DNA of 37,679 nucleotides, from positions 1-37,679 of the forward strand of contig CACOHP010000007.1 in the NCBI GenBank assembly GCA_902627045.1, read 5' to 3'. Positions 1 to 8,327 of the stretch are shown piece by piece. The DNA is from an uncultured Pelagibacteraceae bacterium. Its GTDB lineage: Bacteria > Pseudomonadota > Alphaproteobacteria > Pelagibacterales > Pelagibacteraceae. The stretch's first letter is position 1. Each line of letters begins with the position of its first letter. The notes beneath the pieces were generated by a model. That model worked only from the letters and a program-made list of their open reading frames with translations. It did not search any database and was not told the origin of the DNA. The position numbers and the translations under genes were made by a program.

Positions 1-2
1 CA

Positions 3-3000
3 AAAATATTTGCAGCAAGTGATTTTAATTTCTCAGACAGTGATGGTGATAGTTTATCAAAAATTAAAATTACCACGTTAGAAAGTGCAGGGGCTTTAGA
101 ATGTTACAATGGATCAGCTTGGACGGATGTTACATCAAATCAAGAAATAACAGCAGCAGATATAGCAAATAATTACTTAAGATTTACTCCAGCAGCAAAT
201 TCTGAAGATGATGTAACTTTTAGTTTCAAAGTTCACGATGGAACAGAATACAGCTCTTCAGCTTATACAATGACAATTTCTGTTAACGCTGCACCAAATG
301 TTACTGATACAACAGTTGGCTCAACTGTATCTGCGGGCGGAACAAGTTCAGGCGATGTTCATGATGGTGTTGCCGATAGTGATGATGCTGATAGCGTATT
401 AGTCGTTACGGGTGTCGCTTCAGGAAATGAAAGCTCGAATAATACCATTGTCACTAATGGAACAGGAGTTGGATCTTCAGTTTCAGGAACCTATGGTTCA
501 TTAAATATTGCTGCGAACGGAACTTATACGTATACGGCTAATGCCACAAATAATATTTCTGCTGGTAGTACTGCAACCGATACTTTTACATTTACAACAC
601 GTGATGATGAAACGAACGCAGGCTCATTTGGTTTCGATGTCGGTACACTTACTTTTACAGTTGCAAGTTCAATTTCATTAGTAAACGATACGGATGCTGT
701 TCTTGAAGATGGAACGGTTACTCATTTAACAAATTCAGCAGGCACAGTTATTTCAGATGACACTGCTGATACTGATGGTTTAGTGGTTACAAATATTTCT
801 CACACAAATGGAAACTCAGATACGATTGAATCTGGTTCTACATACACCGATTCTGAAGGAGAACCAGGTATTGTTGTTGGAACTTATGGAACTTTAACAA
901 TTGGAGCAGATGGTACTTATACTTATACAGCTGATCAATCTGCAGCTGATGCTTTAGATGCAGGTGATGTAGTTACAGATGTATTTACATATACTGCAGA
1001 TGGAGCAACAGCTACTTTAACTATCACAGTTACAGGAGTGAATGATGATCCTGTTGCACAAAATGACGTGGGAGTAATTGTTGAAGAAGGTACTTTAACT
1101 GTAGCAAATAGCGCAAATGCCAATGAATCTGGAGGATCATATAATGCAACTGGTGAACATTCAGGAGATGTAATTGATACAAGTTCTGCCTCACATACTG
1201 ATAGTGATGCTGATGCCTCAGCTTCTTTAACCATAACCCAAATTAAAAAAAGTGGTGGAACTAATTCGTCAGTATCTGCTGGAAGTTCTTATAATAGTAG
1301 CGGAACATCTGTTGTAGGTACTCATGGTACACTAACAATTGGAGCTGATGGTTCTTATTCTTATGTTGCAAATGCAGCCACAGCAGCCTTAGATGCTGGT
1401 GATAATGTAACTGATGTTTTTGTTTACACATTAAGCGATGGAACTGCAACGACTACAGCTAATATTACAATAACAATTTTAGGAGCTAATAATGCACCAG
1501 TTGCAGTCGATGATACGGACAGTGTTAATGAAGGTCTTTCAGTAACTCAATCTTCAGGATCAAGTTTATTAATGGCAGATGACACTGATGCAGACGATAG
1601 CGCTTCAATTACTGTAACTGCTATTAAAACTGGAGGTGAGGGTTTAGGAGCCACAACATCAGTTAGTGCAGGAAGCTCATATAATAGTAGCGGGACAAGT
1701 ATTACAGGAACATATGGTACTTTAACTTTAGGTGCTGATGGAACTTATACATATATAGCTGACCAAAATGCAGCAAATGTCTTAGATGCAGGAGATACAG
1801 TAACAGATGTTTTTACCTATACTATTTCAGATGGAACAGCAACTGACACAGCAACTTTAACAATCACTGTCACAGGAGTGAACGATCCTACAACTGCACA
1901 AGATGATGTGGGAGTAATTAATGAAGGTGGAACTTTAACAGTTAGTGATGGAGATAATGCAAATAAAAGTGGTGACTCATTCGATGCAACTGGTGAACAT
2001 TCAGGAGATGTAATTAATACAAGTTCAGGCTCTCACGCAGATAGTGATCCTGATGCTGATGCAAGTCTGACTGTAAGTGCAATTAGAACTGGTGGTTCAG
2101 GAGGTGGGACTGCAGGGAGTATAGACACAGCTTTAGATGGAACTTATGGTCAATTAACCATAAGTGCTAACGGTTCCTATACATATGTAGCTAACAAGGA
2201 TGCCGCTAATGCTTTAGATACCGGTGAAAGTGCAACTGACGTATTTACTTATACACTTTCGGATGGCGGCAGTGGAACAGATACTGCTACAATTACTATC
2301 ACAATTTTAGGTGCCAACGATGCACCCACTGCTGGAAATGAAACAGTTTATATAAATGAAAATAATACAGACGCTACTCATGGAGCTAGAACTTCATTGA
2401 ATATTAGAAAAGATTTTGCTGCCTCAGATTTTACCAATTATACTGATCCAGATGATGATGTTGGAATAAAAATTAAATCTTTACCATCTTCAGGAACATT
2501 AACAAAAATAAATAATGGGGCAGAACCCTCTGTTAACGATACAATAACAAACATTAGTAATTTAAGATATACTCCAAATGCAAATTCTGAGGTTGATGAT
2601 AGTTTTACTTATAAAGCTTATGATGGCACAGTCGTTGGGGACAACTTGCGTACAATTACAATTTCAGTAAACGCAGCACCTGTTGCTGTTAATGATTCAG
2701 ACAGTATTACAGCAGGTGATGATGATGCCACAGGAAATGTTTTAACAAATGATACAGATAGTGATGATGCTTCGTCAGCTTTAGGGATTAGAGGAGTTGG
2801 CGCAGGTGCTGAGGGATCAACATTAGCAAATTCAAATGTCGGTAGTGCTGTATCAGGTACGTATGGTAACTTGACTATAGATAGCACAGGAGCTTACACT
2901 TATAGTGTAACAGGAAATGCAGCAACAGTTGCTTTAACAGCAGGTGAAACTGCAACAGATGTTTTTTCTTATAAAGTTATGGATGATGAAACAAATGCTG

Positions 3001-4133
3001 GATCCAAAGCAATAGATATTGGAACAATAACTTTTACAATAACAGGTATCGATGGAGATGCTATAGATGAGCCAAATCCTGATGAAGTAAAAAAACCTAA
3101 GAAAGAAAAAAGAGAGGAAAAAAGACAAAAGCGAGAAGAAGATAGACAATTAAAAAAACTAAAAAGAGAAAAAAGACTTGAACGAAAAGAATTAAAAATA
3201 CCTAAATCCAAATTAGCTAAAAATGCAGAATTTAATCAAGGATTAAAACTTGTAGACTTAGTTGCAGAATCTAATTCTTTAGAACTTAAAGACAAAGGTA
3301 TGGATATCTATGTTGATAAAATTGTTGCAAAACATTCAGATAAAGCACTCAAGGTAAAATTCAAAGTTTTTGATGACGATGGTAAAGAGGTTCAAAAATA
3401 TTACGGTGAAATGAAAGATGGTAGTCCTTTACCAAATTGGATTAAGGTAGATCCTAAAACAGGAAAAACAAAAACTGATATTCCTAAAGGTATGAAGATG
3501 GTGGAGTTCAAGATCGTAGCGATTGACGCCGAAAACAACAAAAAACAAGTAACAGTGGTAATTGATGCGAAAAAAATCGCTCAAGACAAAGAAATATTAA
3601 AACAATCTAGAAAAATAGAAAGAGCTAAAAAACTTGAAGTTAAAAATGATGGATCTGTAAAACTGAACTCTGTTAATGAAGCAGGAAAAATTAATAAAAC
3701 TAAAACAGAGGTATTAAATGAAATTGAATCAGTTGAAGAATTAGTAAAAACAATTAAACCAGATGAATTTTTAAATTTTGAAGCTGAAGTTGAAAATGAA
3801 AACTTTGAAGTTGAGCTTCCTTGGCAAAACTTTAAAGTTGTTTTGAATAATGGACAAGAACTTCCTGAATGGATTAATTATGATCCAAAAACAGGAAAAG
3901 TAACAGCAACGCCGCCGGAAAATGTTAAGTCTGTAAATTTGAAAGTTATTATAGAAAATCCTAATGGTGAGTTGTCAGTTAAGGATATCAAATTAGATTT
4001 TGTAAATGAAAATGTTCAAGAAACTAAAAATATTACAGAAAATGATACTAAATTTGTCTCACTATCATCCCAATTATCAAAAGAATATTCTGACTGGGAT
4101 AACTATGGTTCTCAATTAATAGATAGATTGTAA
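3..4133 (+). CDS. Large VCBS-repeat surface/adhesin-like protein, 5' end cut by the window
   Basis: The frame is open to the left window edge, so 1376 residues of a longer protein are visible; the ATG at 270 is internal. The visible order is a cadherin-like module (nt 3-290), a VCBS module ending in DDETNAGS (about 490-670), four VCBS modules (about 880-1050, 1318-1506, 1710-1898, 2140-2330) with the GTYGTLTIGADGTYTY...TDVFTY signature, another cadherin-like module (2340-2690), and a second DDETNAGS-type VCBS module (2860-3050). Then comes a Lys/Arg/Glu-rich linker (about 3085-3220) and two related Ig-like modules containing LPNWIKVDPKTGK and LPEWINYDPKTGK. VCBS proteins are typically exported, Asp-rich and probably Ca-binding adhesins. 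No GGxGxD RTX nonapeptides are visible, so type I secretion is not shown directly. The gene is 20 bases upstream of an adaptor gene and probably shares its operon. Substrate or partner is unknown. Confidence 0.9.
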   Translation, partial: KIFAASDFNFSDSDGDSLSKIKITTLESAGALECYNGSAWTDVTSNQEITAADIANNYLRFTPAANSEDDVTFSFKVHDGTEYSSSAYTMTISVNAAPNVTDTTVGSTVSAGGTSSGDVHDGVADSDDADSVLVVTGVASGNESSNNTIVTNGTGVGSSVSGTYGSLNIAANGTYTYTANATNNISAGSTATDTFTFTTRDDETNAGSFGFDVGTLTFTVASSISLVNDTDAVLEDGTVTHLTNSAGTVISDDTADTDGLVVTNISHTNGNSDTIESGSTYTDSEGEPGIVVGTYGTLTIGADGTYTYTADQSAADALDAGDVVTDVFTYTADGATATLTITVTGVNDDPVAQNDVGVIVEEGTLTVANSANANESGGSYNATGEHSGDVIDTSSASHTDSDADASASLTITQIKKSGGTNSSVSAGSSYNSSGTSVVGTHGTLTIGADGSYSYVANAATAALDAGDNVTDVFVYTLSDGTATTTANITITILGANNAPVAVDDTDSVNEGLSVTQSSGSSLLMADDTDADDSASITVTAIKTGGEGLGATTSVSAGSSYNSSGTSITGTYGTLTLGADGTYTYIADQNAANVLDAGDTVTDVFTYTISDGTATDTATLTITVTGVNDPTTAQDDVGVINEGGTLTVSDGDNANKSGDSFDATGEHSGDVINTSSGSHADSDPDADASLTVSAIRTGGSGGGTAGSIDTALDGTYGQLTISANGSYTYVANKDAANALDTGESATDVFTYTLSDGGSGTDTATITITILGANDAPTAGNETVYINENNTDATHGARTSLNIRKDFAASDFTNYTDPDDDVGIKIKSLPSSGTLTKINNGAEPSVNDTITNISNLRYTPNANSEVDDSFTYKAYDGTVVGDNLRTITISVNAAPVAVNDSDSITAGDDDATGNVLTNDTDSDDASSALGIRGVGAGAEGSTLANSNVGSAVSGTYGNLTIDSTGAYTYSVTGNAATVALTAGETATDVFSYKVMDDETNAGSKAIDIGTITFTITGIDGDAIDEPNPDEVKKPKKEKREEKRQKREEDRQLKKLKREKRLERKELKIPKSKLAKNAEFNQGLKLVDLVAESNSLELKDKGMDIYVDKIVAKHSDKALKVKFKVFDDDGKEVQKYYGEMKDGSPLPNWIKVDPKTGKTKTDIPKGMKMVEFKIVAIDAENNKKQVTVVIDAKKIAQDKEILKQSRKIERAKKLEVKNDGSVKLNSVNEAGKINKTKTEVLNEIESVEELVKTIKPDEFLNFEAEVENENFEVELPWQNFKVVLNNGQELPEWINYDPKTGKVTATPPENVKSVNLKVIIENPNGELSVKDIKLDFVNENVQETKNITENDTKFVSLSSQLSKEYSDWDNYGSQLIDRL
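1021..2070 (+). repeat. 840-base-spaced intragenic direct repeat in the VCBS region
   Basis: Segments around 1021-1230 and 1861-2070 are near copies with an 840-base (280-codon) offset. They include an identical 32-base stretch at 1144-1175 and 1984-2015, and the shared phrase GTGGGAGTAATT near 1068 and 1908. A shorter spacing of about 400 bases links individual VCBS modules. The region therefore appears to have grown by duplication of module pairs. Confidence 0.75.
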
Positions 4134-4153
4134 GAAATATTCTATATTAATTT

Positions 4154-4891
4154 ATGAAAAAACTAATTTTTATAATTTTGTTTTTACTTATCAATGTTGC
4201 ACAAGCAGATAACCATGATAACGCTACTACAGAAGAAGAAATCAGAGAAGCAAGAACTCTAGTAACAGCTACTGAAAAAGTTTCAATTTCAAGCGAGATT
4301 GCAGCAAGGGTTGAAAAGATAAATTTTTTAATGGGAGATGCATTTAAAAAAGGTGACACCTTAATTAGTTTTGACTGCAAATTGTATAATGCACAATTAG
4401 AAGTAATCAAGGCAGATCACAAAAGTGCACAAGTTCAACTTAAAAATGATAAAGAACTTTTGGATATGAGATCTATTGGAGAGTTGCAATATCAATTATC
4501 CGAGTCCGCTCTTAAAAAAGCTGAAGCAGAATTAACCATTGCTAAACTTAATGTTGAAAGATGTAATATTGTTGCTCCGTACGATGGAAGAGTAATGGAT
4601 GTTTACACAAATGTTTATACGAGTATAGAACAAAGACAACCATTAATGGATATTGTAGGTGATGGACTTTTAGAAGCAGCAGTTGTTGTGCCAAGTAAAT
4701 GGTTAAGTTGGTTAAAAAAAGGTCATGATGTCAAAATCATTATTGATGAAACAGGAGATGAATTGAATGCAAAAATAATTAGTTTAGGTGCTGCAGTAGA
4801 TGCTGCAAGTCAAACAATTGAATTAAAAGCTCAGTTTAATGAAAAATATGAGAGTTTAATTCCTGGAATGAGTGGGATTGTTAAATTTTGA
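4154..4891 (+). CDS. Periplasmic HlyD/RND-type membrane fusion (adaptor) protein
   Basis: This 245-residue protein starts with a Sec signal peptide (MKKLIFIILFLLINVAQA, cut after residue 18), so the mature protein should be periplasmic. It has the first half of a biotinyl-lipoyl domain (SSEIAARVEKINFLMGDAFKKGDTLISFD), a short helical hairpin (about 75-135), the second lipoyl half (IVAPYDGRVMD) and a beta-barrel-like end finishing in PGMSGIVKF. This is the order of membrane fusion proteins that bridge an inner-membrane component to an outer-membrane channel. At 245 residues it is shorter than typical HlyD or AcrA (350-480). Its stop overlaps the next start (TTGA at 4888-4891), so translation is probably coupled. 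No transporter or TolC gene is in view, so the partner is unknown. Confidence 0.82.
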   Translation: MKKLIFIILFLLINVAQADNHDNATTEEEIREARTLVTATEKVSISSEIAARVEKINFLMGDAFKKGDTLISFDCKLYNAQLEVIKADHKSAQVQLKNDKELLDMRSIGELQYQLSESALKKAEAELTIAKLNVERCNIVAPYDGRVMDVYTNVYTSIEQRQPLMDIVGDGLLEAAVVVPSKWLSWLKKGHDVKIIIDETGDELNAKIISLGAAVDAASQTIELKAQFNEKYESLIPGMSGIVKF

Positions 4892-6225
4892 GCCAAGATA
4901 AAAATATTAAAATTGCAAGATTAATTAGTCTAGAAAAAAAAACTAGAGAGGCCAAAAGTAAAGATGAATTAAATTTTCTTGTTGTTAATGAAACTAGGGA
5001 AATAATTGATTATACAACCTCATTTTTATTACTTAAAAGCCCAACAGATAAATATCATGTGGAGGCAGTATCAGATATCGCCTCAGTTGATAGAACTGCA
5101 CCATTAATTACGTTTGTTGAGAGTATTGTTAATCATAAATCAAATCAAAATCTTAAAGAGATTGAGCCAATTGATTTGGATAAATTTTCAAAAAAAATTA
5201 AAAAACAAAAACCAAAAAATATTCCTCAACATTTACTTTGTATACCAATTTTTTCACCTCAAAGGGGTTTACAAGGATTTCTTTTATTAGCTCGAAATGA
5301 AATTTTTTCTGAGAATGAAAATGAATTAATATCACACTTATCAAGAACGTATGGTCATGCTTATAATACATTTTTAGTCAATTATTCAATAAGAGATTTT
5401 TTCAAAAAAAATTTTAGTGGAAAAAAACGTTGGATTGCAATTTCGGTAATTATATTATTATTTCTTTTTCCAGTTCGTATGACTAGTACTGCTCCAGTTG
5501 AGGTGGTAGCGAAAAATCCCTTTTTAATTACATCCCCGTTTGATGGAGTAGTTAAAAAAATTGTTGCAAATAATAATGATCAAGCAAAGCCCGGAGATCT
5601 ATTGGTTTTATTAGAGGATATTGATTTGTTAAATGAATTTAATCTAGCAAAGCAATCACTGCAAGTTTCCGAGAAAGAGCTTCTAAGAACAAGACAATCA
5701 TCATTTACTGACAATGAGCAAAAATCAAGATTAGCAGAACTCATGGCTCAAGTTGATTTAAGAAGGGTAGAGTTAAGTTCTGCGGAGAGAAAATTAAAAA
5801 ACTCTAAAATATTCGCTGAAAAAAAGGGTGTGGTTATCGTAGATAGAAAATCTGATTGGCAAGGTAAGCCCGTATCAGTTGGTGAAAAAATATTAACTAT
5901 TGCAGATCCTGCAAACATTGAATTTCTAATATGGCTACCAGTAAAAGACTCAATTGTTATCAACGAAAATGCTAATACCAATATTTTTTTAGATATAAAT
6001 CCTATGAGTTCTTATAAAGGAAAGATTTTAAGATCTACTTATGAGCCAGAACTTTCACCTGAGGAAGTTCTTTCTTATAAGTTAATATCAAGTTTTGAGG
6101 GCAATAAGGATACCCCAAGAATTGGTTTACGAGGAACAGCTAAGGTTTATGGAGATAGAACTATTTTATTTTATTATTTATTTAGAAAACCAATTACATT
6201 TATTCGACAATTAATCGGCATATGA
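4888..6225 (+). CDS. GAF-domain/HlyD fusion: membrane-anchored adaptor with a cytoplasmic sensor-like domain
   Basis: This 445-residue protein begins at a TTG codon that overlaps the previous stop; no ATG lies nearby in frame. Residues 1-165 resemble a GAF-type domain (ends of strands and helices around LLCIPIFSPQRGLQGFLLLA and the helix that follows). One transmembrane helix follows at about 181-197 (RWIAISVIILLFLFPVR). After it comes a HlyD-like arm: lipoyl half FLITSPFDGVVKKIVANNND...GDLLVLLED, a coiled-coil hairpin at about 248-310, a second lipoyl half with KKGVVIVDRKSDWQGKPVSVGEKIL, and a beta-barrel end. The topology implied is cytoplasmic GAF, single membrane span, periplasmic adaptor. 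The GAF call is by fold impression and less sure than the HlyD call. ATGA overlap (6222-6225) couples it to the M50 gene. Confidence 0.78.
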   Translation: MSQDKNIKIARLISLEKKTREAKSKDELNFLVVNETREIIDYTTSFLLLKSPTDKYHVEAVSDIASVDRTAPLITFVESIVNHKSNQNLKEIEPIDLDKFSKKIKKQKPKNIPQHLLCIPIFSPQRGLQGFLLLARNEIFSENENELISHLSRTYGHAYNTFLVNYSIRDFFKKNFSGKKRWIAISVIILLFLFPVRMTSTAPVEVVAKNPFLITSPFDGVVKKIVANNNDQAKPGDLLVLLEDIDLLNEFNLAKQSLQVSEKELLRTRQSSFTDNEQKSRLAELMAQVDLRRVELSSAERKLKNSKIFAEKKGVVIVDRKSDWQGKPVSVGEKILTIADPANIEFLIWLPVKDSIVINENANTNIFLDINPMSSYKGKILRSTYEPELSPEEVLSYKLISSFEGNKDTPRIGLRGTAKVYGDRTILFYYLFRKPITFIRQLIGI

Positions 6226-8327
6226 TCATTCCATATTTAAGAGAAGATTTAGAAATACTTAGAGGCAATAGTAGGGAGGACGGTTCCCCTGCCTGGCTAC
6301 TGTATGATGCCTTAAGGAATAAATATTTTACTCTGGGACTTACAGCTTTTAGATTAATTAAAAATTGGAGTGGGGGTGACGATATTAAAGTTTTCGAAAA
6401 AAAAATTAATCGTGATGGTATTGAAGCTGATAGTGAAGAAATAAAAAAATTTATCGATTTTTTACAATTAAATAATCTAATTATTCAACCGAGGGGACAG
6501 TTTGAAAATATCTTACTAAAACAAAAAAATGCTCAAAAAAAAAATTGGTTACTATTTTTAGTTCATAGTTATCTTTTTTTTAAAATTCCTTTAGTAAAAC
6601 CTGACGAATGGCTTGGCCGAACACTGAGATATGCAAAAATACTTGGATCAAAAAAAATTAGAAATTTAATTTACATATTAGGTTTTGTTGGTATTTGTCT
6701 TGTTATCCAACAAATTGAAAGTTTTAAAAATACATTTTTATATTTTTTTTCTTTTCAAGGATTAATACTTTATCTAATCACATTAGTTTTTGTTAAATCT
6801 TTACATGAGCTTGGTCACGCTTTTGTCTCAAAATATTTTGGGTGTCGAGTATCTTCAATCGGTATAGCGTTTCTTGTTTTTTTTCCATTTTTATATACTG
6901 ACACCTCTGATGCATGGAGACTGAGGGATCATAAAGATAGATTATTAATTAATTTTGCGGGGATTTTAACTGAACTTCATCTCGCGTTAATTTCAACTTT
7001 TTTATGGGCCATACTTCCTGATGGTGGCTTAAAAAGTGTTGCTTTTTTTATTGCCACAACAAGTTGGATTTCATCACTAGCTATCAACGTTAGCCCTTTT
7101 ATGAGATTTGATGGATATTATGTTTTTTCTGATTGGCTTAAAGCTGAGAACTTACAACCTAGATCGTTTGCTCTTGCAAGATGGCAATTAAGAGAAATTT
7201 TATTTGGTTTTAATCATCCACCACCTGAGGATTTAAATCCCACAAGACGCTGGACATTTATTTCTTATGCATGGCTGACTTGGGTTTATAGATTTTTTAT
7301 ATTTTTAGGGATTGCGCTATTAGTTTACCATTTAGCATTTAAAAGTTTAGGTATTATCTTATTTGTAATTGAAATTTATTGGTTTATTTTAAGACCTATA
7401 ATTACTGAAATTAAAAATTGGTATAATCTTAAATCTCAAATTAAATTCAATTTCAAAACAAAAAGACTTCTTTCAATTTTATTTGTTTTGTTTGTAATTT
7501 TATTTTTTCCTTGGAAATCATCTATCAAAATTCCTGCAGTATATATTTCTGAACAATATACAAAAATTTATTCTCCATATCCCGCTAAGGTAAAGGAGAT
7601 TTTTGTAACAAAGAACCAAGATGTTAAAAAAGGACAGAAATTGATCGAATTGTCATCACCTGATTTAAATTTAAAAATTGATAAGGTTAGAAGAAAAATA
7701 AAATTAACAAAGACAAAAATTAACAGACTAAGTAAGTCAGCTAACAACCTCAATGAATATATGATACTTCAGCAACAATTAATCTTTCTTCAAAATGAAT
7801 TAGATGGTCTTAGTAAAACAAAATCAAAATTATTACTTAAGTCGCCTGTTAATGGAAAAATTAAGGATTTTTCCAATATATCTATAAATCAATGGGTCAG
7901 CAATTTAGATCCACTTGGTGGAGTTAGTAAATATGGGCCAGGTTCAGTTGTGGGTTATTTAAAAGAAGGGGAAGTAGATAGATTTAAGATTAATGAATAT
8001 GCAATTTTTATTCCATTTAATGGAGAACATTCTAGGATTAAGTTGGTATCAAAAAATTTGGACAGATCTGCAATTTCTATTCTTCCTTATTTATCTTTAT
8101 CTTCACAATTTGATGGACCTATAGCTACAAGAAACGCTACAAACAAGGAGTATGAAAATAGACCAATGTCAGCTCATTATCAGGTTACTTTTTCTACCAT
8201 TGATAAAAATGATTTAATTGAATGGGAAGTGCCGGGTTATGTGCATATTGATGGTTATAGATATAGCCCATTCTTAAAAATGTTTAAGAATATATTTTCA
8301 TTATTAGTCAGAGAGAGTGGTTTCTAA
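6222..8327 (+). CDS. Polytopic M50 (site-2-protease-like) zinc metalloprotease with C-terminal HlyD-like arm
   Basis: This 701-residue protein has the zinc motif HELGH at 195-199 inside a membrane segment, and the second M50 signature N289-x2-P292-x4-D297-G298 (NVSPFMRFDG). Both hallmark sites of intramembrane metalloproteases are therefore intact. Hydrophobic segments are visible at about 107-124, 147-163, 172-191, 212-225, 244-265, 270-290, 345-365, 368-385 and 413-432. Residues 20-90 (PAWLLYDALRNKYFTLG...) resemble a PqqD-like winged helix. After the last membrane segment there is a lipoyl/coiled-coil/lipoyl HlyD-like arm (about 440-570, with SPYPAKVKEIFVTKNQDVKKGQKL and LKSPVNGKIKDF). Related 'putative peptide zinc metalloprotease' proteins (YydH type) occur in peptide export or modification loci. 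It is last in a coupled operon, and its stop interlocks with the photolyase stop. Confidence 0.85.
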   Translation: MIIPYLREDLEILRGNSREDGSPAWLLYDALRNKYFTLGLTAFRLIKNWSGGDDIKVFEKKINRDGIEADSEEIKKFIDFLQLNNLIIQPRGQFENILLKQKNAQKKNWLLFLVHSYLFFKIPLVKPDEWLGRTLRYAKILGSKKIRNLIYILGFVGICLVIQQIESFKNTFLYFFSFQGLILYLITLVFVKSLHELGHAFVSKYFGCRVSSIGIAFLVFFPFLYTDTSDAWRLRDHKDRLLINFAGILTELHLALISTFLWAILPDGGLKSVAFFIATTSWISSLAINVSPFMRFDGYYVFSDWLKAENLQPRSFALARWQLREILFGFNHPPPEDLNPTRRWTFISYAWLTWVYRFFIFLGIALLVYHLAFKSLGIILFVIEIYWFILRPIITEIKNWYNLKSQIKFNFKTKRLLSILFVLFVILFFPWKSSIKIPAVYISEQYTKIYSPYPAKVKEIFVTKNQDVKKGQKLIELSSPDLNLKIDKVRRKIKLTKTKINRLSKSANNLNEYMILQQQLIFLQNELDGLSKTKSKLLLKSPVNGKIKDFSNISINQWVSNLDPLGGVSKYGPGSVVGYLKEGEVDRFKINEYAIFIPFNGEHSRIKLVSKNLDRSAISILPYLSLSSQFDGPIATRNATNKEYENRPMSAHYQVTFSTIDKNDLIEWEVPGYVHIDGYRYSPFLKMFKNIFSLLVRESGF

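Noticed and set aside
490..3050. CRISPR-like repetition in the VCBS region
   Set aside because: Repeats are in-frame protein modules of about 130 codons with diverged copies, not short direct repeats with unique spacers.
935..3211. Open frames on the minus strand inside the VCBS gene
   Set aside because: They mirror the repeats of the plus-strand gene, lack start signals and carry no recognisable domain.
3..4133. RTX toxin or type I secretion substrate
   Set aside because: No GGxGxD nonapeptides are visible and no ABC secretion ATPase is in the window; left open because the N-terminus and upstream genes are missing.
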